This document shows, one piece after another, positions 33,101-47,099 of a stretch of 64,000 nt of DNA. The first letter of the stretch is position 1. Each line of letters begins with the position of its first letter. The notes beneath the pieces are model-generated. The model made no database searches, was not told the origin of the DNA, and saw only the letters and a program-made list of their open reading frames with translations. The DNA comes from Amphiduros pacificus (lineage: Eukaryota > Annelida > Polychaeta > Phyllodocida > Hesionidae). The stretch is from the NCBI GenBank assembly GCA_949316495.1, contig OX439006.1, forward strand, positions 49,145,939 to 49,209,938, written 5' to 3'. Made by a program: the position numbers and the translations under genes.

Positions 33101-35172
33101 CCTGCTGGCCAATCAGCATTCACGTCTTATCCTAGCCACTATGCTCAGCATCAGAAGCAGGTCAATGAGCCGCCATATCCCCATGGTTACCAAGTACAGA
33201 GGGTAGCACAACCTGGTGGGTAAAATCTCCATAAAATGTTTGAAATTGAATGAATATGTCCTTACTACTTGCAATTGATTTAACTTTCTTACAAAATATA
33301 TAATGCATTTTCAATACACATCCTTGCTTTATATGAGACAAAAAGTGATAATCACACTTCAGAATAATTTTCACATTTTAACCCCTAAGGGACTAGGCTA
33401 TCTAAATTTTGTTGATTGGCTGGACTAACCATTTTTTGTCTGGACTATAGTGTATCCACATACTAAATTTATAAAAAAAAAATTCACCATGGTTACTAAA
33501 TTTGCTTTATGAAGTGCTGGGGTCAAAGTTCATGATCCAGTCAGTCTGACGTCATTATCATGATTACATTGAAACAAGTTGCAGCCCTTCAGAATGTTAC
33601 AAATGACGTCATCAAGCCAGAACAATGGGGACGTCAATGTCCCTCCCGTCCATTGCTGGTGGTGGATGTTGCCGTCCTTCCCGTCCGTTAGGGGTTAAAT
33701 AACTCTAATATATCAATGCAGATGATGATAATTGCAGTTCAAACAGAGACCAGCAGGCTTTAATCATTGACTAACTGTAAGAGATAGATAGGGTGATGTG
33801 GAATGTAAATCTGACATAGATGACGATGTGGAATGTAAATCTGACATAGATGACGATGTAGAATGTAAATCTGACATAGATGACGATGTGGAATGTAAAT
33901 CTGACATAGATGACGATGTGGAACGTAATTCTGACATAGATGACGATGTGGAATGTAAATCTGACATAGATGACGATGTGGAATGTAATTCTGACATAGA
34001 TGATGATGTGGAATGTAAATCTGACATAGATGACGATGTGGAATGTAAATCTGACATAGATGACGATGTGGAATGTAAATCTGACATAGATGACAATGTG
34101 GAACGTAATTCTGACATAGATGACGATGTGGAATGTAAATCTGACATAGATGACGATGTGGAATGTAAATCTGACATAGATGACGATGTGGAACGTAATT
34201 CTGACATAGATGATGATGTGGAATGTAATTCTGACATAGATGATGATGTGTTTAAGGCTACTTGAATTCTCCGCATACGACTACCAGCCTACCTCTGCAG
34301 CAGCAGCTGGAACATGCCAACCAGAAGTCAGGCTTCAGTGATGAAAAGTTCAAACTCCAGCAAGCTGTAAGTATTCACTATAGGAAATTATGCTATGTGT
34401 TTACACAGCCGCGCTTGATTTAAACATGAGTGAAGAAATTAGGCAAGAGAACACAGGAATTATTTTGTGTTCTTAAGCTGAAACTCTGCAGTTGTCCGCA
34501 GCTCAGTTGTAGTCGGTTGTACTGGAACAAGCAATGACATCATAATGAAGCTGTGGCTATTAATCAATGAAATAGTGACATGTTACTTGTTGGTATATTA
34601 GCCACAGCCAACAACCCAAACTACAATCCATACTTGTTCTCCCTTTCATAATGGTTGAGTGTTGACAGATCTTCTATATATTAAGGTATTTTTTATATGA
34701 CAGATGAGATCCCAGGGGGCAGCAGTGTTGCCGGGACAGATCCCCACCTCGGCCCCGCCCCCGTCCCAGAAGGGCTCCATCATGACAGGATACCCCATGA
34801 GGACTCAAGCTCCCACCTCTACCTACCAGACAACTACCACACAGGTAACAACAGACACTGCAATATCTCAGGCATGAGAAAACCAAGATAAATGCTACCA
34901 ATATTATATAAGGCAAATCAGACAGCCAGTATTCTCTGATGCTGTACACCTGCCTGGGTCATTTTATATATCTTGGTTATTGTTTAATGCATTTGCAAGA
35001 AATGTAAAATTTGCTGTGGGGTTTATAGGCATTAAGATTAAAGAGTCAAAACAAAGAACAAATTGATATATTTTTTGCTGTGTTTTGAATGTTTCAGAGT
35101 ACTCACAGTAGTACACAGGGAGCAACACGCACAAGTTACAGTGGGGGACAGCAGCCGAGTAGATACTACTAA
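30050..35172 (+). CDS. GPS2: GPS2, G protein pathway suppressor 2 (nine coding exons, 379 aa)
   Basis: GPS2 is a core subunit of the nuclear NCoR/SMRT-HDAC3-TBL1 corepressor complex and inhibits ubiquitin (Ubc13) and JNK signalling. Coding exons: 30050-30146, 30416-30519, 31028-31149, 31549-31684, 32069-32201, 32967-33219, 34288-34366, 34704-34844, 35098-35172. All junctions are GT/AG and phases agree. The N-terminus has the family signature ALIERPKMT then MYQALKRHIMRERE (residues 4-28). Residues 29-110 are a charged coiled coil (MEQTKEQ, LERRFETL, ELKKVLHQE) like the part of human GPS2 that binds SMRT and TBL1. The middle is Pro/Gln/Tyr-rich with a sumoylation-type VKQE at 189-192. QPGGLPLQQQLEHANQ with GFSD (about 279-298) matches a conserved C-terminal block. 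The end, QQPSRYY, matches the family's SQNPRFYHK end. At 379 aa it is longer than human GPS2 (327). A 5' non-coding exon must exist, since AAAG-TGAGG precedes the ATG. The exon 4 (31549) boundary is the least certain. Confidence 0.95.
30416..30519 (+). CDS. GPS2: GPS2 coding exon 2
   Basis: Residues 33-67, a Lys/Glu/Gln-rich coiled coil. 3' splice site TTTTTTTGTAG. It ends at GAACAG before GTTCAA, a weak donor whose phase fits. Confidence 0.92.
31028..31149 (+). CDS. GPS2: GPS2 coding exon 3
   Basis: Residues 68-108, LERRFETLKQEKHELF and ELKKVLHQE, closely matching the vertebrate coiled coil. Phase 0 in, phase 2 out at GTAAGT. Confidence 0.94.
31549..31684 (+). CDS. GPS2: GPS2 coding exon 4
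   Basis: Residues 108-153, less conserved and Gln-rich, containing ISGHPLFLQGG. 3' splice site TTTATTTATCAG. The GTCAGT donor is moderate. Phases fit both neighbours. Confidence 0.85.
32069..32201 (+). CDS. GPS2: GPS2 coding exon 5
   Basis: Residues 154-197. It starts GIKRSRSPSPPP, a basic-Ser-Pro patch, and includes the VKQE sumoylation-type motif. Ends phase 1 at GTAAGT. Confidence 0.9.
32668..32950. repeat. 71-bp intronic repeat, 4 copies
   Basis: Four copies with GGTCATGTTTATCAGTTAC and GATTGGCTCCA, spaced 71 bp, ending just before the 3' splice site of GPS2 coding exon 6. Confidence 0.88.
32967..33219 (+). CDS. GPS2: GPS2 coding exon 6
   Basis: Residues 198-281, Ser/Gln/Tyr/Pro-rich and low complexity, ending RVAQPGG. 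The donor GTAAAA at 33220 is in phase 2 and joins the next exon to give QPGGLPLQQQ, as in the family. Confidence 0.9.
33382..33694. mobile_element. 313-bp MITE in a GPS2 intron with TTAA target duplication
   Basis: TTAA at 33378-33381 and 33695-33698 flanks inverted ends CCCCTAAGGGAC and GTCCGTTAGGGG (11 of 12 paired). TTAA duplication with termini starting CCC is typical of piggyBac-type non-autonomous elements. Kolobok is an alternative. The interior includes two TGACGTCA palindromes (near 33548 and 33604), which would be CRE sites. No coding frame. Confidence 0.75.
33794..34250. repeat. 30-bp intronic minisatellite, about 15 copies, open on both strands
   Basis: Unit GATGTGGAATGTAAATCTG plus ACATAGATGAC. 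Because 30 is a multiple of three and the unit lacks stops, the plus strand reads VECKSDIDDD repeated and the minus strand reads HSTSSSMSDL repeated. It sits in the intron before GPS2 coding exon 7. Splicing phases join the exons around it cleanly without it, so I treat it as intronic. Each unit holds a donor-like GTAAAT and an acceptor-like ACATAG. Confidence 0.9.
34288..34366 (+). CDS. GPS2: GPS2 coding exon 7
   Basis: Residues 282-308 with QLEHANQKSGFSDEKF, the most conserved C-terminal block of GPS2. The chosen 3' splice site is CGACTACCAG. It continues phase 2 from the previous exon and ends phase 0 at GTAAGT. Confidence 0.92.
34704..34844 (+). CDS. GPS2: GPS2 coding exon 8
   Basis: Residues 309-355, Pro/Ser/Thr-rich (MRSQGAAVLPGQIPTSAPPP). 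Phase 0 at both ends, with the donor at GTAACA. Confidence 0.88.
35098..35172 (+). CDS. GPS2: GPS2 terminal coding exon
   Basis: Residues 356-379, ending QQPSRYY and TAA. 3' splice site AATGTTTCAG. The final codons and the stop are the first unit of the 40-bp array that follows. Confidence 0.9.
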   Translation, partial: STHSSTQGATRTSYSGGQQPSRYY

Positions 35173-35360
35173 AGACCACCAGGGGGAGACAGCAGTCAAT
35201 AGATACTATTAAAGGCCACCAGGGGGAGACAGCAGTCAATAGATACTACTAAAGGTCACCAGGGGGAGACAGTAGTCAATAGATACTATTAAAGGCCACC
35301 AGGGGGAGACAGCAGTCAATAGATACTACTAAAGGCCACCAGGGGGAGACAGCAGTACCT
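35145..35360. repeat. 40-bp array starting in the GPS2 stop region, 5 copies
   Basis: AGATACTACTAAAG, which holds the last codons and stop of GPS2, recurs at 35161, 35201, 35241, 35281 and 35321, each followed by CCACCAGGGGGAGACAGCAG or a close variant. The first copy is coding and the rest are 3' UTR. CCACCAGGGGGAG is one base from the CTCF core, so five near-matches stand in phase. Confidence 0.9.
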
Positions 35361-36226
35361 GTTGCTTGTTGCCACCAGGGAACAAAATTGGACCAGAGCT
35401 TCAGTGAAGGACAGCAGCAAAAATGACACTTCTCTCACCAGGTGGAGTTATTAGCCAAGCAGATACTGCTTAATGTCATAAAGGGGCAGTATTATGTACA
35501 TAAATCTTCACCAGATTCTTGGAGCAAACAAAATACAATGCTTTATTTTCCAAGAGAATAATCCTAACTTCCTCACATCATGTAATATGTTGAATCAGAA
35601 ATATTCAACTTGCTTTGTTCATGGCATTGAAGTTTGAAATGTGCTACTGCCGAAGAATATTATTTTGATGTTATTATACTGTTATTTAATACATATCAAC
35701 TTTTAACTCCTTTGAAAAATGAAGCTAAGGATCATCATTAATTTCAAAGTCAATATATATATCTATATTACATATATTTCATATATAATCTGGAAGTATA
35801 TTTGAGTGGCTAATTTTGTTCTTTTACATTTAAAAAAATTTTTAGTGACCTACTGTTCAGCCATGATTCACAGTTGAAAATATTGAATCTTGGATTTTTT
35901 TTATTAATTTTGCCAGAATGATTTTTCAATATGAATATGTGGTGCATTTGATGATCTGATGAGCGCTGCTTTGTGATTTTGTTATGTAAACACGTGGATC
36001 TGTTGTAAGGATGAAAGTTATCTCAAACTCAGAGAGATCACTTGTATTGTAGTTGATGTTATTTATAGTTATGTTTTATATTTCAAAACATAAACACATT
36101 TTTATGTTATGTTTTTGTTTATATGAAACAAACAAGCTAATTATTTTATGGTTAACACAAATTGACTGGACTAATCCTTGATTGGAGTGAACCGCAACCA
36201 AAATGATTCATCACTGAACTGATTCA

Positions 36227-36478
36227 TGTGACTGAACTGGACTGAGTCATGGGACTGGACTGATTCATGGGAATGGACTGAATCATGGGAATGGACTGAA
36301 ATATAGGACTGGACTGAAATATAGGACTGGACTGAAATATAGGACTGGACTGAAATATAGGACTGGACTGAAATATAGGACTGGACTGAATCATGGGACT
36401 GGACTGAATCATGGGAATGGACTGAATCATGGGAATGGACTGAATCATGGGAATGGACTGAATCATGGGAATGGACTT
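36227..36478. repeat. 18-bp minisatellite, about 14 copies
   Basis: Unit GGACTGGACTGAAATATA or GGAATGGACTGAATCATG. Two sub-families lie in blocks, the ATATAG type at 36300-36380 flanked on both sides by the TCATGG type. The 18-bp period keeps minus-strand frames open, which is an artefact. Confidence 0.9.
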
Positions 36479-37415
36479 GGATAAGAGTCAAAACTGGACT
36501 GATGAAGTGTTATCGCTGTGACCATAATTTTGGAGGATGTAGTGTGTATATGTAATAATGACCTTGTGGTGCTTGTATATAGAAGTCTAGAATATTATAT
36601 ACCGTGTACATATGCTAGATCCCATAAATATAAATGTAAGAAATGTTACACAAAGGGCTTAAGACCAAGGTACATCATGCTCAAACTGATGTTTATCTGG
36701 AATCTGGAAAAGAAATCTCTAAAAAATTCCAATACCATATAAAAAGAACTTCAAAAAAGAATGATTTTAGAAATGTTGATTAAATTATAATAGTGCTATC
36801 CTTTTTGTAAAAGAACAAATTCAAGATTGCAAAATTTCATGTGTTATAAATCCAGAATGTCTGCAAATTTGATATTCACTGAATATTTATTTCTGTGAAG
36901 TTCTGCTGAATATAAAGGTATATTGAACTGCAGAACTTAAGCGGAAATCAGGGAATGGATTGAGCTAAACATAAAGAGTCTTTACTCTAAATATCTAAAT
37001 TGTCTGAATATCAACATTTTTCTTGCACACTGTATAATGACCAAAAAGATATTTTTTATGTTTACAACCAAATAATATGGGTTGAAAAAAGTTTAATTTT
37101 TTACCAAAGTTCTCAACTATGTGAACACAGGACAACAAAGAATTGACCTTGGTTAAATGTATTGAATTCAAATTGATGCACTGTTGAAATAAATATCTTT
37201 GTAAGTTTATGTCAGGAGAAAATTATCAGGGGGCAGGGATGGCTTATATATATGTATATATATATATATATATATATGTTGTACGTTAAACATAGTCACA
37301 ACTCATTGATAAACTTTTTGCAAGCTGTAATTTTGCAAGCTATGATTGTAATATACCTTGTAAATGTACAAATTATGCTGTACAACTCATGTTAACTGCC
37401 TGCAAAAAATGCCAA

Positions 37416-37421
37416 AATAAA
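37416..37421 (+). terminator. Candidate GPS2 polyadenylation signal
   Basis: AATAAA followed within 30 bases by TTATTTGATTTGTTTATTTA, a T-rich downstream element. Assignment to GPS2 is by position only. Confidence 0.35.
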
Positions 37422-37440
37422 ATCTGATGCAGTTATTTGA

Positions 37441-40261
37441 TTTGTTTATTTATTTGTGTATCCAGGATCAGACTTTGATTTTATAAATATTTACACGTTT
37501 ATATATGTCATGTACATGTGTTTACTGGCAACTTCTTTTATTTCATAAAACATGTTTTAATACATAACATTCCTACTCTATGTACATGTAAATTCTGAAA
37601 TTCTGAAAGTAAATCTTATATCATATATTCTGAAGCTGTGGTTTTTTTATCTGCATCTGTTGCTCATTGCTCTGAGGTATAATGTGACGGTTAATATCAG
37701 TACTTTAAAATGGAAGTATATGCAGTATGTCCTTCAAAATCAAAAACACATTTCAGGCAACTTCGAAAGTAAAATTTTATTAGAGATGTTTCCAAGTTCA
37801 CACCCCTCTAAGGGCTGTCAACTTTAAGTAAATATTTAACTTACTCTTAAAGCTTAATAAAAGTAAAACAAACTCCTAACTGCCCCAACACTTAAAGTAC
37901 ATTATTGACAAGTGCTTCCTGGGCCAAAAGGTTGTCTGCAGTGACAAATCTATCTCAGGCCAAGAAAGAGTTTTTTTTTAGTTTCTCATTGATTCAAAAT
38001 GAAAATTTGCTACTGCAGAAAGGTGTTCTTGTATTAACAGATTCTGAGGATATAAAGGTATAAATTTGTTCCTCTCATGCTGATATCAATATTTCTAATA
38101 TAGATAAACAATATTATTTCCTCAACTCATTGAAAACAATCATACCATATATAATCATTATATTTGTAACAGCTTCAATTATTTTTTTGAGTTTTATGTT
38201 TAGATTTTCTGTTGGACCCTCAAGGTTATTGGATATCTGGAACTTCCTTTGATGGGTAAATAGTGCAAAAATGGGGCAAGCCAAAGGAAGTGTTTTTTCT
38301 GGGAAATCTGGTCTTCTCAGTGCATCTGGAAAAACTTTTGTATCAATATGAAACAAAGAAAATTTTAGCCAAATAGCAAGCTTATAATTTTCTACTTTTT
38401 TGTTAATTTATCTGGGTAAAAACCATGTGCAATCTGATTTGAATGAAAATATTTGTACAGAAATCCTATTGAAAAATTATATGAAATGTTATGTTTGATA
38501 TAATCACAAAAAAAACCTGAAGGTCACTGATTTAAGTCACCAGTGAATAAAATGCTGATTTCATTTAAAATATATTTTAAAGCATTCATGAAACCTGGAA
38601 GGTTCCATGCGGTTTTACAGTGGTTTAAGGTATCTGAAAACAATATATGATCATAAAAAAGGCATACATACAGGCTATCTATCTGAAATCCACAAAAGAA
38701 CATCTGCTCTGAGAATTATGATTTTTTGAAACCACCAAGTACTGCCAGTACTGGACAGGAAGTGTTGTGTGACCTTGACCTTTGAACTGCCAGGGGGCTC
38801 CGTAAGTGACAGGAGGTGTTGTTTACCAATTGTCAAAATTGGAGCACTACATTTTCAGCCATTTTTTTCACTATTTAGAGAATTGGAAGATAACACTTAT
38901 TTATCATGATGATAGTGCATTTTCTTGGCTTTTGGTGGTAAAATTATTAAAACCGGATGAATATTAATGAAGTTATGGGTACAAACATGCAAGAAGATTT
39001 TGCAGAAATTGACAATTTAGTTTTATATGTTCTGACATGTATATCGCTTAAACAGAACCCCAATATGAAGATTTCATCTTTGTCATTATTCTTAATATTT
39101 TTTAGGTTTGCTAAAAATAATGCAGTTCTATATGTTCTGATGTGCATTTCTCTCAAATAGAACCCCATTATGAAGATTTCATCTTTGTTTTCTATACAAA
39201 ATCATGATTTTTTGTTTTATATATGTTTGCAAAAAAAAAGTAAAAAAAAAAAATCAATTCTATACAGCCCATAATTTTATGTTGTTCTGAAGTATACTCC
39301 TGGCAATAAATTGTACAAAACATCTCCACCCTGTTTCCCAAGCTGGACAGGTGCCCAACTGGTAACTCATTAGGTGTTTACATGAGATCACAGAGCAGCT
39401 AAACAGAGCTGGTTGAGAAAGTGTTCAATTGCTGCTGTAGGTTTCAGCAGACAACTGATCAACTTTCAAGTGCCACAGAAAGTTGTTAACAGGGAATATT
39501 TTGGGTAATACTACATAAAAACACTGTTTAGGGTATAAACATTCATGGTATGTCAAGAAAATGTGCCTGAAAATCAGATTTCATGAATGCTTTAAAGCTC
39601 ATTGTGTTTCTAAAATTTGTCAATTTGCCAATTTACATGCACGTTTCAGTGCAAATTCGAAAGCACAGCTAAAAGTTGTTTTAACAAATCAACCCAAATT
39701 CCTAAAGATGAGCCTTGCACACAGCCCTACATCACTGGAAAGTCTTAATCTCATTCAAACTACCGGTACCCACTACCCAAACTTTGAGAGGAAAGTCTTT
39801 GGTATGGGAGATTAAAATATTGAATAGGGTAGAGGTACGAATGCATTCACAGGTTCATAAATGTTTTGTGTTAGTGGCAATTTCATTTGAGAAAGTGGTA
39901 CGCAGGCTGTGAAAGCACTTAAGTCATGGTGGCTGTAAATTGTTTGAGAAATGTTTCAAAATCCTGTAAGGGTCTAACATCTAATGAAGGTGATTTGATG
40001 TGGCAATGTCCCTTTTAAGTAAAGTCCAACTATTCACTGAAAAACACATTTCATCTCTTGAGACTTGATACATTAAGATGTAAATATACCACCCAACCGA
40101 AAATGAGAGATTTATCTATCTGAATCCATTTATTCTTTAAACTCTTCACTGAAGTGTGACTGTGTATAGTCCCAGTAGGAAGTATTCCTGTATTAAGTCC
40201 CAGCTGTTGAGGCCACAAGTTTCCTGCCAAGGTGTGGCATATTGTCTGAGACAAAATTTAA
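37441..40261. other. No recognised gene; two minor structures
   Basis: AT-rich intergenic DNA between GPS2 and the minus-strand gene. It has a two-copy repeat of about 105 bp at roughly 39020-39195 (shared words TATATGTTCTGA and GAAGATTTCATCTTTG) and a nuclear-receptor-type composite at 38770-38788. Confidence 0.5.
38770..38788 (-). promoter_or_regulatory. Composite nuclear-receptor half sites
   Basis: The minus strand reads AGTTCAAAGGTCAAGGTCA, a DR1 (AGTTCA-A-AGGTCA, HNF4/RXR type) overlapping a TCAAGGTCA monomer site (ERR/SF1 type). It is a good match in a 19-bp span, with no gene start near. Confidence 0.35.
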
Positions 40262-40872
40262 TATCCTCCATATGCAGATGGGAAAAAATAATATCCTTGG
40301 TATGGCGATGATGGAAAATTAATATCCTCTATATGCTGATGACGAAAAATTAATATCCTCTATATGCTGATGATGGAAAATTAATATCCTCTATATGCTG
40401 ATGATGGAAAATTCATATCCTCTATATGCTGATGATGGAAAATTAATATCCTCTATATGCTGATGATGGAAAATTCATATCCTCTATATGCTGATGGGAA
40501 AAAAATAATATCCTCTGTATGTCGACGACGGAAAAATAATATCCTCGGTATGCCGATGATGGAAAATTAATATGCTCTGTGTGCTGATGACGGAAAATTA
40601 ATATCCTCTGTATGCTGATGACGGAAAATTAATATTTGCGGTATGCTGATGAAGAAAAATTAATATCCTCTATATGCTGATGACGAAAAATTAATATCCT
40701 CTATATGCTGATGAAGAAAAAATTAATGTCCTCTATATGCTGATGATGGAAAATTAATATCCTCTATATGCTGATGACGAAAAAATTAATGTCCTCTATA
40801 TGCTGATGATGGAAAATTAATATCCTCTATATGCTGATGATGGAAAATTAATATCCTCTATATGCTGATCAC
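40262..40872. repeat. 31-bp minisatellite, about 20 copies
   Basis: Unit ATATCCTCTATATGCTGATG followed by ATGGAAAATTA, with small length variation (GGGAAAAAATA, AGAAAAAATTA). It lies just beyond the stop codon of the minus-strand gene, so it may be in that gene's 3' UTR. Confidence 0.92.
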
Positions 40873-40943
40873 AGACCAGCAGAAATTGACATATTGGCTT
40901 TGTCTCGGCCACACAACAGGTGCTTATTTCAATATTGAATATA

Positions 40944-41792
40944 TTAAAATATATCATACGTTTTCTTGAGCCATTTTTGCATGTCTTCATTGAATTCTGT
41001 ATTTCGTCCCCCTCTCCCTGTGGTGGGTCTGATAATCGGAGTTTTTTTCTTACTGTTTCTTTGTGGTGACACCAGACATTTATAATCTGGTAATATTTTA
41101 TTTGGTGATTTCTCCTCTTGGTCAAAGTGTGGGGAGAAGGGAAGTTCTGTGAGGAACGTTTTTGTCACTTCTATTGTTTTCCTCTGATTGGCCTGGGGAG
41201 AGCGCGGTGCGGGTTGGATCGTTGGCATGGTAACAGCCCGCGGATCTTTGGTTCCCGGCCTGGTCTGCGACGGGTCCAGGTGCGGATGATGGAACTGCCA
41301 GCCGCGGTGCAGAAGCAACTGTTCCTGAGGACTGAGCGGGACTGTAGGTGGCACCACGCTATGAAAGTCCATATTCCCTACGCTCACGGGGTCCTCCCAG
41401 ACGTTCAGCTTTTTCTTCTTCTTCAAGGTGAAGGCGTCAATGGTTGTTAACCTGGAGGGTGTCTTGGCGTTTCTCTGTAATGGTTTCATGTATCCGGGAA
41501 GCCGTTCATCGTACTCCTCCAGAGCGGGGGCGGCTGGAGACCGGGGTCTCTCCACTAAGATGCTGGGCTCCGGCTGGTTGGTGCGGGTCAGGAGGAAGCT
41601 CTTCTTGGCCTGGGACCCCCTCATGGCCTGCCGCTGTTTCTGCCGCTCTAGTCTATCCAGCACCGTCCCCAACATGCGGTTCTCCTGCGCGTTTGTTCTC
41701 AGCAGAACATTCTTGAACCGCGCTCCATTCTTGTCCTTAGACTTGACGCCCAAAGCTGCCTTACTTTCTGTGTTATTGGCAACTCCCGGCAT
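40944..41792 (-). CDS. Uncharacterised 282-aa basic protein, single exon
   Basis: One uninterrupted 849-nt frame on the minus strand, clearly richer in G and C than its flanks and with non-repetitive codon content, so very likely a real gene. I do not recognise the family. The N-terminus (about residues 25-60) is charged and probably helical, with ENRMLGTVLDRLERQKQRQ. The middle has RLPGYMKPLQ (about 97-106), a KKKKKLNVWEDP patch (near 124-135) and a Pro-rich stretch. The C-terminus is FNEDMQKWLKKTYDIF after a basic Gly-rich GRGGRN. No signal peptide or membrane segment is seen. The compact conserved-looking C-terminal helix and basic disordered body suggest a scaffold or cytoskeleton/cilium-associated role, but that is speculation. 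The start is the first ATG after a CT-rich leader. Antisense frames on the plus strand at 41118-41823 are shadows. Confidence 0.75.
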   Translation of the reverse strand: MPGVANNTESKAALGVKSKDKNGARFKNVLLRTNAQENRMLGTVLDRLERQKQRQAMRGSQAKKSFLLTRTNQPEPSILVERPRSPAAPALEEYDERLPGYMKPLQRNAKTPSRLTTIDAFTLKKKKKLNVWEDPVSVGNMDFHSVVPPTVPLSPQEQLLLHRGWQFHHPHLDPSQTRPGTKDPRAVTMPTIQPAPRSPQANQRKTIEVTKTFLTELPFSPHFDQEEKSPNKILPDYKCLVSPQRNSKKKTPIIRPTTGRGGRNTEFNEDMQKWLKKTYDIF

Positions 41793-42519
41793 TTTACTTC
41801 TCTCACTCTCTCTCTTTAAATAAGCTAAAAGTCCAGTGTCCTGTTTATGATATCTCTGCTACTGTTGGTTAGCATCTTTGTACAGTCTCAACAGGAAAAA
41901 TCAGGGAGATCACGAATGCCCTATTAACAAAATAAACCACACACGCATATTAGAACAAATGTTTTACATCAGGAAAAGTTTGAAATGGAAATGTGAGTAG
42001 CTTTTATTAAAGCTAACTTAACATTACAGGATCATCAGTCAAGCAGATATACCCATTGAGAGGTTTGTCACTGTGTAACAGCGTGACAGAATATGAATGA
42101 CCCAGTGTTAGTTTTGTGCGGCCAACATGAACTACTTAGGTAGCTATTAATATCATAAGTTCATATAGAGACTTTAAACTGATTATAGAACCTTACAAAT
42201 CCCTCGAAATTAATCTTGTCTATGCCAAATACGATTCTTTTTTTCTTAGAGAAAATTTATTTTCCAGTCTACACAGTAACCTTTCAAAAACATGTTGTCC
42301 CGAATTTTGAGGTTATCGAAATTTTTGTTTTTCTGACATTTTTTTTATCTGATATTTAAAAAAACAAAATAGGTGGACATTACATTTTCATACCCTATAA
42401 ATTAGAATTGCACTGATGGACTGTAGCATATATACATTAAACCTGGTGTAGCTTATTTGGCTAAAATGGTTATTGCAAAAACGGAACAACTAAACTGTCT
42501 GAAATGTTCTGCCCTACAG
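41793..42519. other. Upstream region of the 282-aa gene; nothing else seen
   Basis: Just before the ATG on the minus strand is a short GA-rich leader (CT-rich on the plus strand at 41798-41815). The rest is AT-rich without motifs or frames I can support. Confidence 0.45.
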
Positions 42520-42866
42520 AAATGGTCAGTCCTTTTCTGTACCAACATAAATGGTCGGTCCCTTTCTGTACCAACATAAATGGCCGGTCCCTTTCTGTAC
42601 CAACATAAATGGTCAGTCCCTTTCTGCACCAACATAAATGGTCGCTCACTTTCTGTACCAATATAAATGGTCGGTCCCTGTCTGTACCAACATAAATGGT
42701 CAGTCCCTGTCTGTAATAACATAAATGGTCAGTCCCTTTCTGTACCAACATAAATGGTCGGTCCCTTTCTGTACCAACATAAATAGTTGGTCCCTTTCTG
42801 TACCAACATTAATGGTCGGTCCCTTTCTGTACCTACCAACATAAATGGTCGGTCCCTTTCTGTGCC
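42520..42866. repeat. 29-bp minisatellite, about 12 copies
   Basis: Unit GGTCGGTCCCTTTCTGTACC followed by AACATAAAT, with point variants (CAGTCC, CCTGTC, TGCACC). The unit is GC-balanced in AT-rich surroundings. Minus-strand open frames are artefacts. Confidence 0.93.
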
Positions 42867-43221
42867 ACTTACCAAGGCAGTCAATGCCAGAATGCTATAA
42901 CAGGGAGGAGATATACTTTCCAGTCGATGTTGATTTGCCTTGCTACTTAAAAAAACAAGGTCTCTATGTCAAGTTAATAATCAGTTGCAAAGATATGCAG
43001 AGTGTTGTAATATCCACACATGTGAATGTTTGCTGGGGACGGCTTCAATCTCCGCCTGGTATTGATCAGTGGGCACTAACACTTATATGCTGTATGTTTT
43101 GTCAGGTACACATCTCTTAAAAGTCCTTCATAATACATAGTTAACATTGACTCACAGAACTAATATTTTTCATGCCACAAAAGGCAACATTTCTTTATTT
43201 CTCTCATTAATTTTTTCTTAC
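42867..43221. other. No recognised gene
   Basis: Unique sequence between a minisatellite and the TA tract. One 91-codon plus-strand frame begins in the repeat and has no other support. Confidence 0.5.
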
Positions 43222-46940
<3,719 letters not shown>

Positions 46941-47099
46941 CTGATCCCCTGAAAATACAATATATTCCCTGTTCCTATCTAAGAACTCACGCCAGAATTT
47001 TCAAAGGAGAAGATCAAAATTGATGGACAGGAGGAGAGACAATTTCCTCCCCATCACCGCAGAAGCTACGGTATGTACAGGTACAGCTAAAAATGAATG
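46941..47099. repeat. Dispersed repeat copy B
   Basis: Same ordered words as at 12057-12180: CTGATCCCCTGAAAATACAA, AAGAACTC, AAGGAGAAGATCAAAATTGA, GGACAG, a C-rich patch, GCAGAAGC and AGCTAAAAATGAATG. It is the best preserved of the copies here. Confidence 0.55.

Larger units (their letters stand above)
35173..37440 (+). other. GPS2 3' untranslated and downstream region
   Basis: AT-rich sequence after the stop codon with no further coding. AATAAA occurs at 37186-37191 and 37416-37421. The second is followed by a T-rich stretch and is the better candidate 3' end, though transcript length cannot be read from sequence. A TA run lies at about 37245-37277. Confidence 0.4.

Noticed and set aside
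33764-34276. 170-codon Ser-rich minus-strand frame and 155-codon acidic plus-strand frame
   Set aside because: Both come from one stop-free 30-bp unit in a GPS2 intron. Flanking exons splice in phase without it.
34253-34287. Alternative GPS2 3' splice site directly at the end of the 30-bp array (TTTAAG at 34253)
   Set aside because: It gives an open join but has no pyrimidine tract, and the residues it adds are not in the family. The site at 34287 gives QPGGLPLQQQ as in other GPS2 proteins.
41118-41823. Plus-strand frames of 90-131 codons
   Set aside because: Antisense shadows of the GC-rich 282-codon gene.
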